DNA from: Methanocorpusculum sp. MCE
Lineage (GTDB): Archaea; Halobacteriota; Methanomicrobia; Methanomicrobiales; Methanocorpusculaceae
Length of the DNA: 25,162 nt
NCBI GenBank assembly: GCA_003315675.1
Contig: NIZU01000086.1
Coordinates: forward strand, 1-25,162
Reading direction: 5' to 3'
Made by a program: the position numbers and the translations under genes. Shown here one piece after another: positions 1-7,731 of the stretch. Every line of letters begins with the position of its first letter. The stretch's first letter is position 1. The notes below the pieces were generated by a model. The model did not search any database, had not been told where the DNA came from, and was given only the letters and a program-made list of their open reading frames with translations.

Positions 1-125
1 ATAAGGACGATGTCCTCATCAGTGACGCTGCGAATCTTTTCGAGCTTTACGTTCGGGTTCATCTGGTTGCGGCGTACTTCCGCGACGCGGGAAGTTCCCG
101 GACCATACTGTGGTTTGTATGCCAT
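1..125 (-). CDS. mcrG: Methyl-coenzyme M reductase gamma subunit, 5' part only
   Basis: The N-terminal 41 or so residues of McrG are visible, starting MAYKPQYGPGTSRVAEVRR; the rest runs off the window's left edge. McrG is one of three subunits (alpha2 beta2 gamma2) of the cytoplasmic nickel-F430 enzyme that releases methane from methyl-coenzyme M and coenzyme B. The ATG at 125 is chosen because it begins the conserved MAYKPQ sequence and has a GGTGA ribosome binding site a few bases upstream, which overlaps the mcrC stop codon. The gene follows mcrC by 11 bases and is clearly the fourth gene of the operon; mcrA would be expected just outside the window. Identification is by family recognition and operon order. 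Confidence 0.95.
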   Translation of the reverse strand, partial: MAYKPQYGPGTSRVAEVRRNQMNPNVKLEKIRSVTDEDIVL

Positions 126-136
126 AGTTTGTTCAC

Positions 137-760
137 CTAGTTTGTAGATTTGATTATTCTGAGTACTTCATGAATGACATCTGACATGGCCACACGACTG
201 GGCGTCTGTCCCCGGGTGATGCCGGTAACAAGTCCCATTACTGTGCCTTTGGTCCGAATGTCTTCTGGTTTTGGCATGACGTATGCGGTCTTAACTCCGG
301 CTTTTGCGAGATCCTCATAATCAACTGGAGCATGACAGACGATTACAGCATTGACGCTGCATTCCTGCAGGATCTTCCTTGATTTGTGGACCACGTGAGA
401 CCGTATGTTGCCGTGGTGAAGAACGGCCACTTTATGCCGTTCTATCTGTTCTATCTCGCGGTCGAGAATACCGAAATTTGAGCCGAGTGATATCCCGCCG
501 ATATCCGCATCAGGCGGTACGCCGCTGCCTGCGTTCAGCACCAAGGTACTTACGCTGTATTCTATCCCCTGCTGCCGCAGTGCTGACGTAATATCGCAGA
601 CAGGTTTTGTAATATGTCTCCTGCCGGGAGACATGCCCACGATGATGACATCAGGATTTTTACATTCAGAGATGGTTCCCCTCTGAGCAAGAGATCCCCC
701 CTTACCCATACCCATACTCTGTCTGCAGTCGACGAGTTGTGTTACACGACCAAGCGGCAT
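137..760 (-). CDS. mcrC: Methyl-coenzyme M reductase operon protein C
   Basis: This 207-residue protein matches McrC, a small cytoplasmic accessory protein of the mcr operon. McrC is not a subunit of the purified reductase; family knowledge links it to the ATP-dependent activation complex that reduces the F430 nickel. Visible sequence includes a glycine-rich N-terminal part (GMGKGGSLAQRG near residues 17-28) followed by a hydrophobic strand and VGMSPGRRH near residues 41-49. It starts at ATG 760, two bases after mcrD, and ends in a TAG stop at 137-139. That stop is useful elsewhere in this window: it shows that TAG serves as an ordinary terminator in this genome, because readthrough would run out of frame into mcrG. 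Confidence 0.93.
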   Translation of the reverse strand: MPLGRVTQLVDCRQSMGMGKGGSLAQRGTISECKNPDVIIVGMSPGRRHITKPVCDITSALRQQGIEYSVSTLVLNAGSGVPPDADIGGISLGSNFGILDREIEQIERHKVAVLHHGNIRSHVVHKSRKILQECSVNAVIVCHAPVDYEDLAKAGVKTAYVMPKPEDIRTKGTVMGLVTGITRGQTPSRVAMSDVIHEVLRIIKSTN

Positions 761-762
761 GT

Positions 763-1236
763 TTATTTAGTTCCCTGAAGGATGATAGGGCGCTGTTTGC
801 TTTTTGGATCGCTCATTCCGAGAATTCGTTTGTCATCGACAATCCCGTATTTGGCATAGTCGGTGGTCGTCATATTCGACCGCATGTAGGCACCTTCGGT
901 GATTCCATACGGGAATTTGTCAGCGAAGACATCATCGCATGCCGCCTTGACAAGCGGAATCACAGAAGCATCTTCCAATTCAAGAAGAATTGCACCGACC
1001 TGAACGTGGAGAAGATAATCTTCGCCGCAGACCTTTATGACACGCCGGAGTGAGTTGTTGTTGACCGTGCCCCTGGCCGGACCGTAAGGTACGGTAGCCG
1101 GAAGGTTTGGACCATTGAGCACAAGGCGGCGTATCCCATCTATTGTGTAGATTTTTTCGAGAAGAATCTCGGTGGTCTCCGGATTAAGGAATCTCGTGGG
1201 GACGATTCTTAGTTGTGGGTATGTTGATTCTGTCAT
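763..1236 (-). CDS. mcrD: Methyl-coenzyme M reductase operon protein D
   Basis: The 157-residue product fits McrD, an accessory protein found in mcr operons and implicated in assembly or handling of the apo-reductase. The N-terminus TYPQLRIVPTRFLNPETTE and the glycine/proline-rich middle (GPNLPATVPYGPARG, about residues 43-57) are typical of the family. The ATG at 1236 has a purine-rich GGAAAGGA site upstream. It lies 38 bases after mcrB and is separated from mcrC by only two bases, so the three genes are almost certainly co-transcribed. Its biochemical role is known only indirectly, from association with the reductase in methanogens. Confidence 0.92.
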   Translation of the reverse strand: MTESTYPQLRIVPTRFLNPETTEILLEKIYTIDGIRRLVLNGPNLPATVPYGPARGTVNNNSLRRVIKVCGEDYLLHVQVGAILLELEDASVIPLVKAACDDVFADKFPYGITEGAYMRSNMTTTDYAKYGIVDDKRILGMSDPKSKQRPIILQGTK

Positions 1237-1274
1237 TCTAATTCCTTTCCGCTTACGCAGAAATCAATACAGGT

Positions 1275-2588
1275 TTAAACTGCTTTTGCAATTGCCTGGA
1301 GCGGGTGGGCAAACTCGTCGATCTGACCAAAGGTATCACCGTATACTTTTGCGGTTCCTTCGGGAGAGAACATCTGAGTACCTGCATCAAGTGCACATGC
1401 TGCAACGATACAGGGCATACCAACACCTGCTGCGTGACGAGTAACAACGTGGTTTCCGTTGAAGACACCCGGTCCTCCGCCACCATAGATGGAGTGGCTG
1501 AAGAAGGAGAAACCGACCGCAACACCCATTGTTCTTCCGAAGTCAGATCCCGGAAGCCCGGTTTCGTGTTCGATAAGGTCGTTGAAGTACAGTAAGGTTG
1601 ATGATACTGCCTGGGCGAAACGTCCGGCACCACAGTTAACCATGGTTGCTGCAAGAGTTCCTGCAGAGGTGTATGCATTCCAAAGCATTGGGTCTTTGGT
1701 TTCGTAGGGTTTGAAGTATCCGCCCTTTGCGGCTGCACCCTGCTTGATAACTTTGTCTTCTATCGCACGTTCGACTAAGGACTGGACAACAGTACCAACA
1801 GTACCGGTCTGGCCGTTCTCTTTTACAAGATCATAGACGATGTTGTTTGCGTTCAGACCCTGGTATGCGAGAAGTAAGAGCTGGGCACGCTCGAATGGAC
1901 CGATAGCGGCACCCATCTCGAACTCTCCTGCCTGTTCAAAGACAGCAGTGAGTGCTGCACCCTGCATTGCATTACGGTGGGTGATCATCACAGACTGGTT
2001 TGCCGGGATGTTACGAAGTGCGTATCCGAGAGACTCGTTGTTCTGGGGGATAGACATGATCATAGAACATGCTCCGCCTGCGAGATCCATCGAGACCGGG
2101 TAGGTACCGTATGCTGCTGCTTTGACGGTGTTTGCGTCGAACATGTCAACGTTGAACTGCTCGACAACTGCATAAGTGGTTGCTGCTGCGACAGAAGTAA
2201 GAGCTGCATCGTAGGTTGCTGCTGCTGCGATACGTGCAGAAGGCACCTTGACCAGCAGAAGTTTTCCGCCGTTGTAGCGTTTAATCATTGTGTCGTCGCC
2301 TGCTTCAACAGAGACGTACTCTTTGATTTTTGCTTCGATTGCGTCGATGTTGCCGACGATATCAAGGTTGAGTTCACGACCGAGAATCTGCTGGTGCTTA
2401 CCGATCTTACCGGTCTTTAATGCATCCTGCATACCGCCAAGGTTGACCGCAACGGTCCTCTTGGTGTCGTCGATGATTTTCTTAATTACCGGGTTAACCA
2501 GCGGGCTGATCTTTTCGATTGCGACATTGCTCTTTAAGAGTTTGCCGTTGTCGTCGTAAAGGTCGATTACATCTTTGTATTTTGCCAT
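1275..2588 (-). CDS. mcrB: Methyl-coenzyme M reductase beta subunit
   Basis: McrB is a structural subunit of the methane-forming reductase and contributes residues to the F430/coenzyme B active-site channel. The protein is 437 residues, the usual length. The diagnostic C-terminal stretch is intact: LPGSDFGRTMGVAVGFSFF, then HSIYGGGGPGVFNGNHVV, then TRHAAGVGMPC; the tyrosine before GGGG lies in the active-site region of known McrB structures. The start MAKYKDVIDLYDDNG is the family N-terminus, with a GAGG ribosome binding site about 10 bases upstream. This is the first gene of the operon and follows a long structured leader. Codon use is strongly biased, as expected for one of the most abundant proteins in a methanogen. 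Confidence 0.97.
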   Translation of the reverse strand: MAKYKDVIDLYDDNGKLLKSNVAIEKISPLVNPVIKKIIDDTKRTVAVNLGGMQDALKTGKIGKHQQILGRELNLDIVGNIDAIEAKIKEYVSVEAGDDTMIKRYNGGKLLLVKVPSARIAAAATYDAALTSVAAATTYAVVEQFNVDMFDANTVKAAAYGTYPVSMDLAGGACSMIMSIPQNNESLGYALRNIPANQSVMITHRNAMQGAALTAVFEQAGEFEMGAAIGPFERAQLLLLAYQGLNANNIVYDLVKENGQTGTVGTVVQSLVERAIEDKVIKQGAAAKGGYFKPYETKDPMLWNAYTSAGTLAATMVNCGAGRFAQAVSSTLLYFNDLIEHETGLPGSDFGRTMGVAVGFSFFSHSIYGGGGPGVFNGNHVVTRHAAGVGMPCIVAACALDAGTQMFSPEGTAKVYGDTFGQIDEFAHPLQAIAKAV

Positions 2589-2785
2589 AATTTTTCCTCG
2601 TTTGTAAGGTGATTTGATTGGCTGTTTTACCGTTACTTTTCCTGAAAATTGCTGATTGTCGCTGATAGAGTCACTGATGGTTAGTGACGGTTACTTTTTC
2701 ACGTCCACGGCCCGGTTTTTTACAAAACCTACTGGCCAGGCAGATATGCATAGCTATCATATCTGCCCCCTCTCGGGACATTTTA
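2589..2785 (-). promoter_or_regulatory. Structured 5' leader of the mcr operon
   Basis: About 195 bases lie between the likely transcription start (near 2782) and mcrB. Read as minus-strand RNA, it holds four hairpins: H1 UGUCCC/GGGGCA (2780-2764); H2 with perfect 10-bp arms GGCAGATATG/CATATCTGCC and a 9-base loop (2767-2739); H3 GGTTTT/AAAACC closed by a GTAA tetraloop (2729-2714); and H4 GTCACT/AGTGAC with a 7-base loop (2688-2670). H1 and H2 share the bases at 2764-2767 and cannot both form fully. Closer to mcrB are two near-identical direct repeats, 2687-2700 and 2629-2642. No known riboswitch class is recognised. Whether this is regulation or only mRNA stability is not shown. Confidence 0.55.
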
Positions 2786-2803
2786 ACTGTATCTTTGTGT
2801 CGA

Positions 2804-2811
2804 GATATAAG
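2804..2811 (-). promoter_or_regulatory. Probable TATA box of the mcr operon
   Basis: On the minus strand the sequence GAATACTTATATCTCG carries a TATA-like core CTTATATC with a purine/A-rich BRE-like stretch just before it. Archaeal spacing places transcription start near 2782, in an AAAATG context. An inverted repeat CGCTTT/AAAGCG (2896-2901 and 2908-2913) lies about 90 bases further upstream and could be an operator, but nothing confirms this. Confidence 0.5.
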
Positions 2812-3075
2812 TATTCTCTTTACAAATGAGGGTGTTGAGATCATCATCCAAAATCATTATTTCAGCCCTATTTGTCAATTTAAGTGATTTTAGAGCGCTT
2901 TTGATCCAAAGCGGAATTTTGTTGTGTGTTTACACCAAGATTTGTAATACTTTATTGTATTATTAAGCGGTGTGTGTGATACTCATGTATGCGCCCTCTG
3001 AATTCGAAGAACTGAGAATTTCCTTAAAAATCCCAGATGAGCTTTTTATTCCACACCCCCTACCATACTACCACA
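2812..3075. other. Divergent intergenic region between mcr and trmY
   Basis: This AT-rich stretch separates the mcr promoter from trmY. It contains the inverted repeat CGCTTT/AAAGCG at 2896-2913, a TATA-like TTTTTATT at 3043-3050 about 30 bases before the trmY ATG, and no convincing gene. A 50-codon reading frame starting at 2985 is discussed among the rejected items. The short distance from the TATA-like element to trmY implies a leaderless or nearly leaderless trmY message. Confidence 0.5.
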
Positions 3076-3663
3076 ATGTTAAGATTTGCAGTAATAGGAC
3101 ACAAAGCGGTCACGACACCGGACTTCTCCTTAAATGATATGCCGGGCGGAGCCGGACGTATGGATGTATTATGCAGATGCATCAATGCCTCGTTTTTTCT
3201 GAGTCACGACCTCCGGCGAAACACCGAATGCTTTCTGATTCTCAAAGGAGGGGAACAGGCAGATCCTGCGAACACAGTCACACTTCGATTTTCGGGTGAA
3301 AAAATCAAATCCCTTAATCCCGACGAGCGGAGTGCGGGGGCACTGATCAAAAAAGCACTCGTAACCATCCCGGAAGAAGAATATCAGCGGGCGGCACCCG
3401 GCATCTCCATCAGAAAAAGCGGCCTCTCCACACTTCTTCAGGAACATCCCTTCGCCGTCCTCGACGAAAACGGAGAGGATATCAGAACCGTAGAGACCCT
3501 GCCGGAGAATTTCATATTGAGCGATCATCATAACTTCACCGAAGAGGAGATGGAACTAATCAAAGACCTCCCGAAATACTCTGTCGGCCCCCGTGTTCTC
3601 CACGCCGATCACACAATTATAATAATCCTCAACGAGTTCGACCTGAGAGGAGAACAAGCCTAA
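3076..3663 (+). CDS. trmY: tRNA (pseudouridine-54 N1)-methyltransferase TrmY
   Basis: The 195-residue product is a SPOUT-class methyltransferase of the TrmY family, which uses S-adenosylmethionine to convert pseudouridine-54 of archaeal tRNA into N1-methylpseudouridine. The start MLRFAVIGHKAVTTPDFSL is the typical family N-terminus, so ATG 3076 is preferred over an ATG 13 codons upstream whose residues do not resemble the family. The C-terminal part (SVGPRVLHADHTIIIILNEFD) matches the region where SPOUT enzymes form their cofactor knot. The gene abuts pus10 directly, with the stop codon at 3661-3663 followed at once by the next ATG. That pairing is functionally telling because Pus10 makes the pseudouridine substrate. 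Confidence 0.92.
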   Translation: MLRFAVIGHKAVTTPDFSLNDMPGGAGRMDVLCRCINASFFLSHDLRRNTECFLILKGGEQADPANTVTLRFSGEKIKSLNPDERSAGALIKKALVTIPEEEYQRAAPGISIRKSGLSTLLQEHPFAVLDENGEDIRTVETLPENFILSDHHNFTEEEMELIKDLPKYSVGPRVLHADHTIIIILNEFDLRGEQA

Positions 3664-4929
3664 ATGGTTTCCCGTCCAATAATAAAGAATCAAATGCTTG
3701 AACTCGTCAACGCCATATTAGAGTACGGCGATATTTGCGATCACTGCCTTGGGCGGTTGTTCGCAAAAAAATCCTTCGGACTCACCAATGAAGAACGCGG
3801 CCGTTCACTGAGAATAGCCCACGCTCTTGCATATAATATCCCCTACAAACCATACGAAAAAGGAACCTGCTGGGTCTGTAACAACCTATTCGATACCATT
3901 CCCTACTGGGCCGAAAAAGCAGCTGCGGCATTACAAGGAATCGAACACGACAAATTCGTCATAGGAACCAGAGTTCCCCCCATGATGTCGGAATCGGAAG
4001 AGATGCTCTGGTCCGACCTTTCGCTCGAAAATCCCGAACCCCTCAAATCCGAGATGAACCGCGAAGTCGGAAAGGCGGTATCCGCCCTCACGGGAAAACA
4101 CGGAAATCCGAAAAATCCCGAGGTCACCATCGTCCTGAACATCGCCGATGACTGTATCGAGGTTCAGATCGCATCCCTCTACTTCTACGGCAGATATCTG
4201 AAATATGAACGCGGAATCCCGCAGACGCACTGGGACTGTCGCGCATGCAAAGGGAAAGGCTGCGAAATCTGCAACTTTACCGGCAAACAATACCCCACTT
4301 CTGTAGAGGAACTCATAGCAGAAGCACCAAAACGGATTTTTGACAGTGACTGCGGGGTTCTTCACGGAGCGGGAAGAGAAGACATCGATGCAGTGATGAT
4401 TGGAACCGGAAGACCCTTTGTTATGGAGATGCAGAACCCGAAAAAACGCACATTTGATTTAAAAGAGCTGGAAAATGCAATTAATGCATCCGCCAACCCG
4501 CGTGTAGGAGTGGTACTGGAAAGCTGGTCCGACAAAAAAACGGTGGAAATGCTTAAATCAAACAAAGGGCATAAGAGATACAGGATTCTAGTCTCAATAG
4601 ATGACCGTATCTCTCTGGAAACCGTGCAAAACGCCGTATCCCAGCTCAAAGGAGCCTGGATTGATCAGCGCACGCCTGAACGGGTCTCCCATCGACGTGC
4701 AGATCTCGTTCGAAAGAGACAGGTCATTGACATAGGAGTTCTTGGTGAAGAGAACGGACTTTACCGGCTAGAAGTGGTCGGCGAAGGCGGCCTCTACATC
4801 AAAGAACTCGTATCAGGAGACGGGGGCAGAACAACGCCCAGTCTTGCTGAAATCCTCGCCGTACCCGCCAAAGTCGTCGAATTAGACGTGGTGCAGGTCG
4901 ACGGATTACCAAATATTGGAGATGAGTAA
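3664..4929 (+). CDS. pus10: tRNA pseudouridine synthase Pus10
   Basis: Archaeal Pus10 isomerises uridines 54 and 55 in the T-loop of tRNA. The 421-residue protein shows the N-terminal cysteine-rich module (CDHC at residues 25-28, CWVC further on, and CRACKGKGCEICNFTGK near 195-210) and the catalytic motif GAGREDIDAVMIGTGRPFVM, in which an aspartate is the nucleophile expected for the family. A THUMP-like RNA-binding section is expected between them. The start ATG follows the trmY stop codon without a gap, so translational coupling is likely. The following rpl21e gene starts two bases after the stop. Nothing suggests truncation. Confidence 0.95.
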   Translation: MVSRPIIKNQMLELVNAILEYGDICDHCLGRLFAKKSFGLTNEERGRSLRIAHALAYNIPYKPYEKGTCWVCNNLFDTIPYWAEKAAAALQGIEHDKFVIGTRVPPMMSESEEMLWSDLSLENPEPLKSEMNREVGKAVSALTGKHGNPKNPEVTIVLNIADDCIEVQIASLYFYGRYLKYERGIPQTHWDCRACKGKGCEICNFTGKQYPTSVEELIAEAPKRIFDSDCGVLHGAGREDIDAVMIGTGRPFVMEMQNPKKRTFDLKELENAINASANPRVGVVLESWSDKKTVEMLKSNKGHKRYRILVSIDDRISLETVQNAVSQLKGAWIDQRTPERVSHRRADLVRKRQVIDIGVLGEENGLYRLEVVGEGGLYIKELVSGDGGRTTPSLAEILAVPAKVVELDVVQVDGLPNIGDE

Positions 4930-4931
4930 AC

Positions 4932-5228
4932 ATGGCAAAGCACAATGGAATTAAAAAACGGACAAGATATAAGTTACAGAAAACCCTGCGTACCCGCGGT
5001 ATGCCCAACGTGACCAAGGTCATTCAGAACTTCGATGAAGGACAGAAAGTTCACCTTGTCTTAGACTCAAGCGTTCACAAAGGTCAGCCCCACCCGAGAT
5101 TCCACGGTAAGACCGGAACAATCGTCGGCAAGAGAGGCAGAGCCTGGCTCCTTGAGATCAAAGACGGCAATGCAACCAAAACTGTCATTGCAAGACCGCA
5201 GCACCTCACGGCGCAGAAATATAATTAA
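4932..5228 (+). CDS. rpl21e: Ribosomal protein L21e
   Basis: This 98-residue basic protein is the archaeal/eukaryotic large-subunit protein eL21. The N-terminus MAKHNGIKKRTRYKLQK and the central KGQPHPRFHGKTGTIVGKRG are hallmark segments; the latter forms an SH3-like fold in ribosome structures. It begins two bases after pus10. The next gene, rpo4, follows 39 bases later. The grouping of L21e, Rpo4, DUF655 and RsmA is a conserved euryarchaeal neighbourhood, which supports the identifications. Confidence 0.97.
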   Translation: MAKHNGIKKRTRYKLQKTLRTRGMPNVTKVIQNFDEGQKVHLVLDSSVHKGQPHPRFHGKTGTIVGKRGRAWLLEIKDGNATKTVIARPQHLTAQKYN

Positions 5229-5267
5229 ACCCCCACATACTTATTTTATATTTATCAGGAGTCTCGC

Positions 5268-5636
5268 ATGAAAGTAAAGAAAATTATCAGTGAAGATATG
5301 ATGACCCTCCCGGAACTTCGCGAAGAGCTAATTGCGATCCGTGAAAACCGTTCCAAGGGAGAAGAGGGTGACGACACCGCCAGAAGCATATCATACGAAC
5401 TGCGTAAAAGTATTGACCATGCAGACAGTCTCAGTAAATGCAGCGTTGAAACGGCAAAATCCCTCCTTGCTATCCTTGGATCCATGGAGAAGACGAAGCC
5501 GGAAATCGCCTGCAGGATAGTAAACATCATGCCAAAGAGCCGTGATGAGATCCGGGCAATTTACGCGAAAGAGCGATTTACTCTTCTCCCCGAAGATCTA
5601 GATCAGATTCTTGACACTCTGCATAAATTCGAGTGA
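5268..5636 (+). CDS. rpoF: DNA-directed RNA polymerase subunit Rpo4 (RpoF)
   Basis: The 122-residue acidic protein matches archaeal Rpo4, the counterpart of eukaryotic Rpb4. With Rpo7 it forms the polymerase stalk that contacts emerging RNA and helps promoter opening. The HRDC-like helical domain is visible in the C-terminal half, including IVNIMPKSRDEIRAIYAKER and the ending LPEDLDQILDTL. The start ATG has an AGGAG ribosome binding site (5257-5261). The gene sits between rpl21e and the DUF655 gene, the usual euryarchaeal order. The stop TGA at 5634-5636 is immediately followed by the next coding region. Confidence 0.93.
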   Translation: MKVKKIISEDMMTLPELREELIAIRENRSKGEEGDDTARSISYELRKSIDHADSLSKCSVETAKSLLAILGSMEKTKPEIACRIVNIMPKSRDEIRAIYAKERFTLLPEDLDQILDTLHKFE

Positions 5637-5645
5637 GTGGTAGAT

Positions 5646-6224
5646 ATGCCGCCAAAGACTGAGAGGACCGATAAAAAGGAAGTTGAAGCTATAGTTCTTG
5701 ACTATCTCCAATGGGGATATGCAAGCGACCGGCGTCCTTTGAACCAGCGTGAATCCATTATTCTCGCAGTAGGTACTGACCAGTTCAAACTCCTCGAACT
5801 CATCGCAAAAAAAGACGTTGCGATCAATCTGCACGACAAAGTCTACATCGGTGAAGATGAAAGAAAACATGTCGAACGGGTAAAACGCCGATTATCCTAC
5901 GATGAACTGACACCAACTGCAAAAGGCGAGCTTGAGCCGGTAGTCGAGAAAATCATTGCAGAGTCTGAAGCACGGTTCGTGGAGTTTTACAACACCGCGG
6001 TTCCTATCAGTCTCAAGATGCACATGTTAAACCTCCTTCCCGGGTTCGGTAAAAAAACACTGACCGACACCCTGGAAGAAAGACAGAAAAAACCGTTTGA
6101 AAGTTTCGAAGACATCCGTACCCGGGTGAAGACTCTTCAGAAACCTGAGAAGTTTATCCGCGAACGGATCATGCTTGAACTCGAGAATCCGGAAGAGAAG
6201 TATCATCTCTTTACCTCAAAATAA
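5646..6224 (+). CDS. DUF655 putative RNA-binding protein
   Basis: The product (192 residues from ATG 5646) belongs to the DUF655 family, conserved in archaea next to rpo4 and rsmA. Family knowledge suggests an OB-like N-terminal part and a helix-hairpin-helix C-terminal part; the segment LNLLPGFGKKTLTDTLEERQ near residues 127-146 reads as a helix-hairpin-helix nucleic-acid-binding motif. The exact function is not established; a role in RNA or ribosome metabolism is inferred from the neighbours. A GTG at 5637, directly after the rpo4 stop, would add three residues; ATG 5646 is preferred because the GTG has no upstream binding site. The stop precedes rsmA by eight bases. Confidence 0.85.
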   Translation: MPPKTERTDKKEVEAIVLDYLQWGYASDRRPLNQRESIILAVGTDQFKLLELIAKKDVAINLHDKVYIGEDERKHVERVKRRLSYDELTPTAKGELEPVVEKIIAESEARFVEFYNTAVPISLKMHMLNLLPGFGKKTLTDTLEERQKKPFESFEDIRTRVKTLQKPEKFIRERIMLELENPEEKYHLFTSK

Positions 6225-6232
6225 TCTTTTTT

Positions 6233-7009
6233 ATGAAAGCGCCAAAGGATCAGCATTTTCTGATTGATACAGACGCCGTGGATTTTATCGCCGATTCAGT
6301 CCCGATTCAGGGGAGGACAGTGCTTGAGGTCGGACCGGGGGGCGGAGTTTTGACGGCAGCACTTCTCGAGCGGGGAGCAAACGTCAGAGCCGTCGAACTG
6401 GACGGAACACTTCTGCCGAACCTTGAACGACAGTTCGAAGACGAACAGTCCACCGGTCAGCTGACCATCACCCGCGGCGATGCATCCAAGGTCCCGCTTC
6501 CCGCATTTGATCTGGCCATTGCAAACCTTCCCTATTCCATCTCCTCGAAGATCACGTTCCGGCTCCTCGAAACCGGATTCGAGACCGCCGTCCTGATGTA
6601 TCAGTGGGAGTTTGCCAAACGAATGGTATCCCCGCCGGGCGACGGTGAATACGGCAGACTTTCCGTAATGGTGCAGACCTATGCGGATGTTGAACTCATC
6701 CCCAAACTCCCGCCGCAGGCATTCAACCCGCCGCCGGAAGTTGATTCGGCGGTCGTAAAAATCATCCCGCATGAATCACCGGTCAAAATTCTCAACCGCG
6801 AGGTCCACTCGGTTCTCGTTCGCGAACTCTTCTCTCACCGGCGAAAGACGATTCAAAACGGACTGAAAGGGATGAAAAGCATCTACGGTGAAGAAACCAT
6901 GACGAAACTCATCAGCAGTCTCCCAAAAGATCTGCTTGGCAAACGCCCCGAGATGCTCTCAGTTTTGGATTTTATCGAGCTTGCCAACCGGCTTACCGAC
7001 CTACTGTAA
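6233..7009 (+). CDS. rsmA: rRNA small-subunit dimethyladenosine transferase RsmA/KsgA (Dim1)
   Basis: This 258-residue S-adenosylmethionine-dependent enzyme dimethylates two adjacent adenosines in the terminal 16S rRNA helix. Visible landmarks are the start KAPKDQHFLID, motif I VLEVGPGGGVLTAALL (about residues 31-46), motif IV NLPYSISSKITF, and the C-terminal RRKTIQNGLKGM expected for the RNA-binding helical domain. Length is normal. The ATG at 6233 follows DUF655 by eight bases, and the stop codon overlaps the next start by one base (TAATG), which indicates translational coupling with the methyltransferase gene behind it. Confidence 0.96.
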   Translation: MKAPKDQHFLIDTDAVDFIADSVPIQGRTVLEVGPGGGVLTAALLERGANVRAVELDGTLLPNLERQFEDEQSTGQLTITRGDASKVPLPAFDLAIANLPYSISSKITFRLLETGFETAVLMYQWEFAKRMVSPPGDGEYGRLSVMVQTYADVELIPKLPPQAFNPPPEVDSAVVKIIPHESPVKILNREVHSVLVRELFSHRRKTIQNGLKGMKSIYGEETMTKLISSLPKDLLGKRPEMLSVLDFIELANRLTDLL

Positions 7010-7590
7010 TGGATATCGATACAAACCAGATTTATTTTCCCGCAGAAGATACGTATCTCCAGATAAAAGCTGCACGTGCAGAAGTACAACCAACCGACCG
7101 GGTGCTGGAGATCGGGACCGGATCGGGAGCCGTGGCAAAATCCGTATCAGAAGTAACTCCGAGCGTTCTCGCCGTGGAAATAAATCCCCACGCGGCACAA
7201 TATGCACACGAGGTAAACAGCATCGAGGTCATCAGAGGAGACCTCTTTGATCCGGTCTGCGGAGAGTTCGATCTGATATTATTCAATGCACCCTATCTCC
7301 CAACAGATCCTGCCGAGCGGTTCGACGACTGGCTAGAGTATGCTCTCGACGGCGGACCTTCGGGGCGTGAGGTTGTTGAACGGTTCCTTCGGGAAGCTCC
7401 ATCACGCCTCGCGACATTCGGGAGAATCCTCCTTCTCATCTCCTCCCTTACCGGCATCGATGAAGTGCTGAAAATTTGTCACGCAGAAGGATTGATCGCT
7501 CTCGTGACGGTAGAGGAGCGGCAGGAAGACGGCGAGACTCTCTACGTTCTTCGGATCTCGCGGGATCTATGTTCTCTTTGCGGAACCTAA
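7009..7590 (+). CDS. HemK2/Mtq2-like protein methyltransferase
   Basis: The 193-residue protein is a class I methyltransferase of the HemK2/PrmC type. The N-terminal FPAEDTYLQIKAA and motif I VLEIGTGSGAVAKSV are typical of HemK2; the substrate-binding NPPY signature appears as NAPYLP (about residues 89-94), with alanine in place of the first proline. Family knowledge assigns glutamine methylation of the GGQ motif in the peptide release factor aRF1, with a Trm112-like partner in characterised members. The replaced proline is tolerated in archaeal members as far as I recall. It overlaps rsmA by one base, giving a translation-factor and ribosome modification pair. Confidence 0.85.
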   Translation: MDIDTNQIYFPAEDTYLQIKAARAEVQPTDRVLEIGTGSGAVAKSVSEVTPSVLAVEINPHAAQYAHEVNSIEVIRGDLFDPVCGEFDLILFNAPYLPTDPAERFDDWLEYALDGGPSGREVVERFLREAPSRLATFGRILLLISSLTGIDEVLKICHAEGLIALVTVEERQEDGETLYVLRISRDLCSLCGT

Positions 7591-7731
7591 TTAATCCATG
7601 AATCCCCAATGTAGGATATATCTCGCATATTATCAGAACACGATATAGCTCTTCTGTTAAAACTTGCACCCGAGTGCGATACGCTTGTCTGCGGAACATC
7701 GGAAAATCAGTACCGTTCGATTCTTCCGCCG

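Noticed and set aside
2684..2887. A 67-codon plus-strand frame opposite the mcr leader
   Set aside because: Its composition is that of the antisense of a structured non-coding leader, and it has no ribosome binding site or recognisable motif.
2985..3137. A 50-codon plus-strand frame (MYAPSEFEELRISLKIPDEL) behind a TATA-like element
   Set aside because: It overlaps the trmY promoter and first codons, its second half is simply the trmY sequence out of frame, and it has no known relatives to me. A leaderless small gene cannot be excluded but is not supported.
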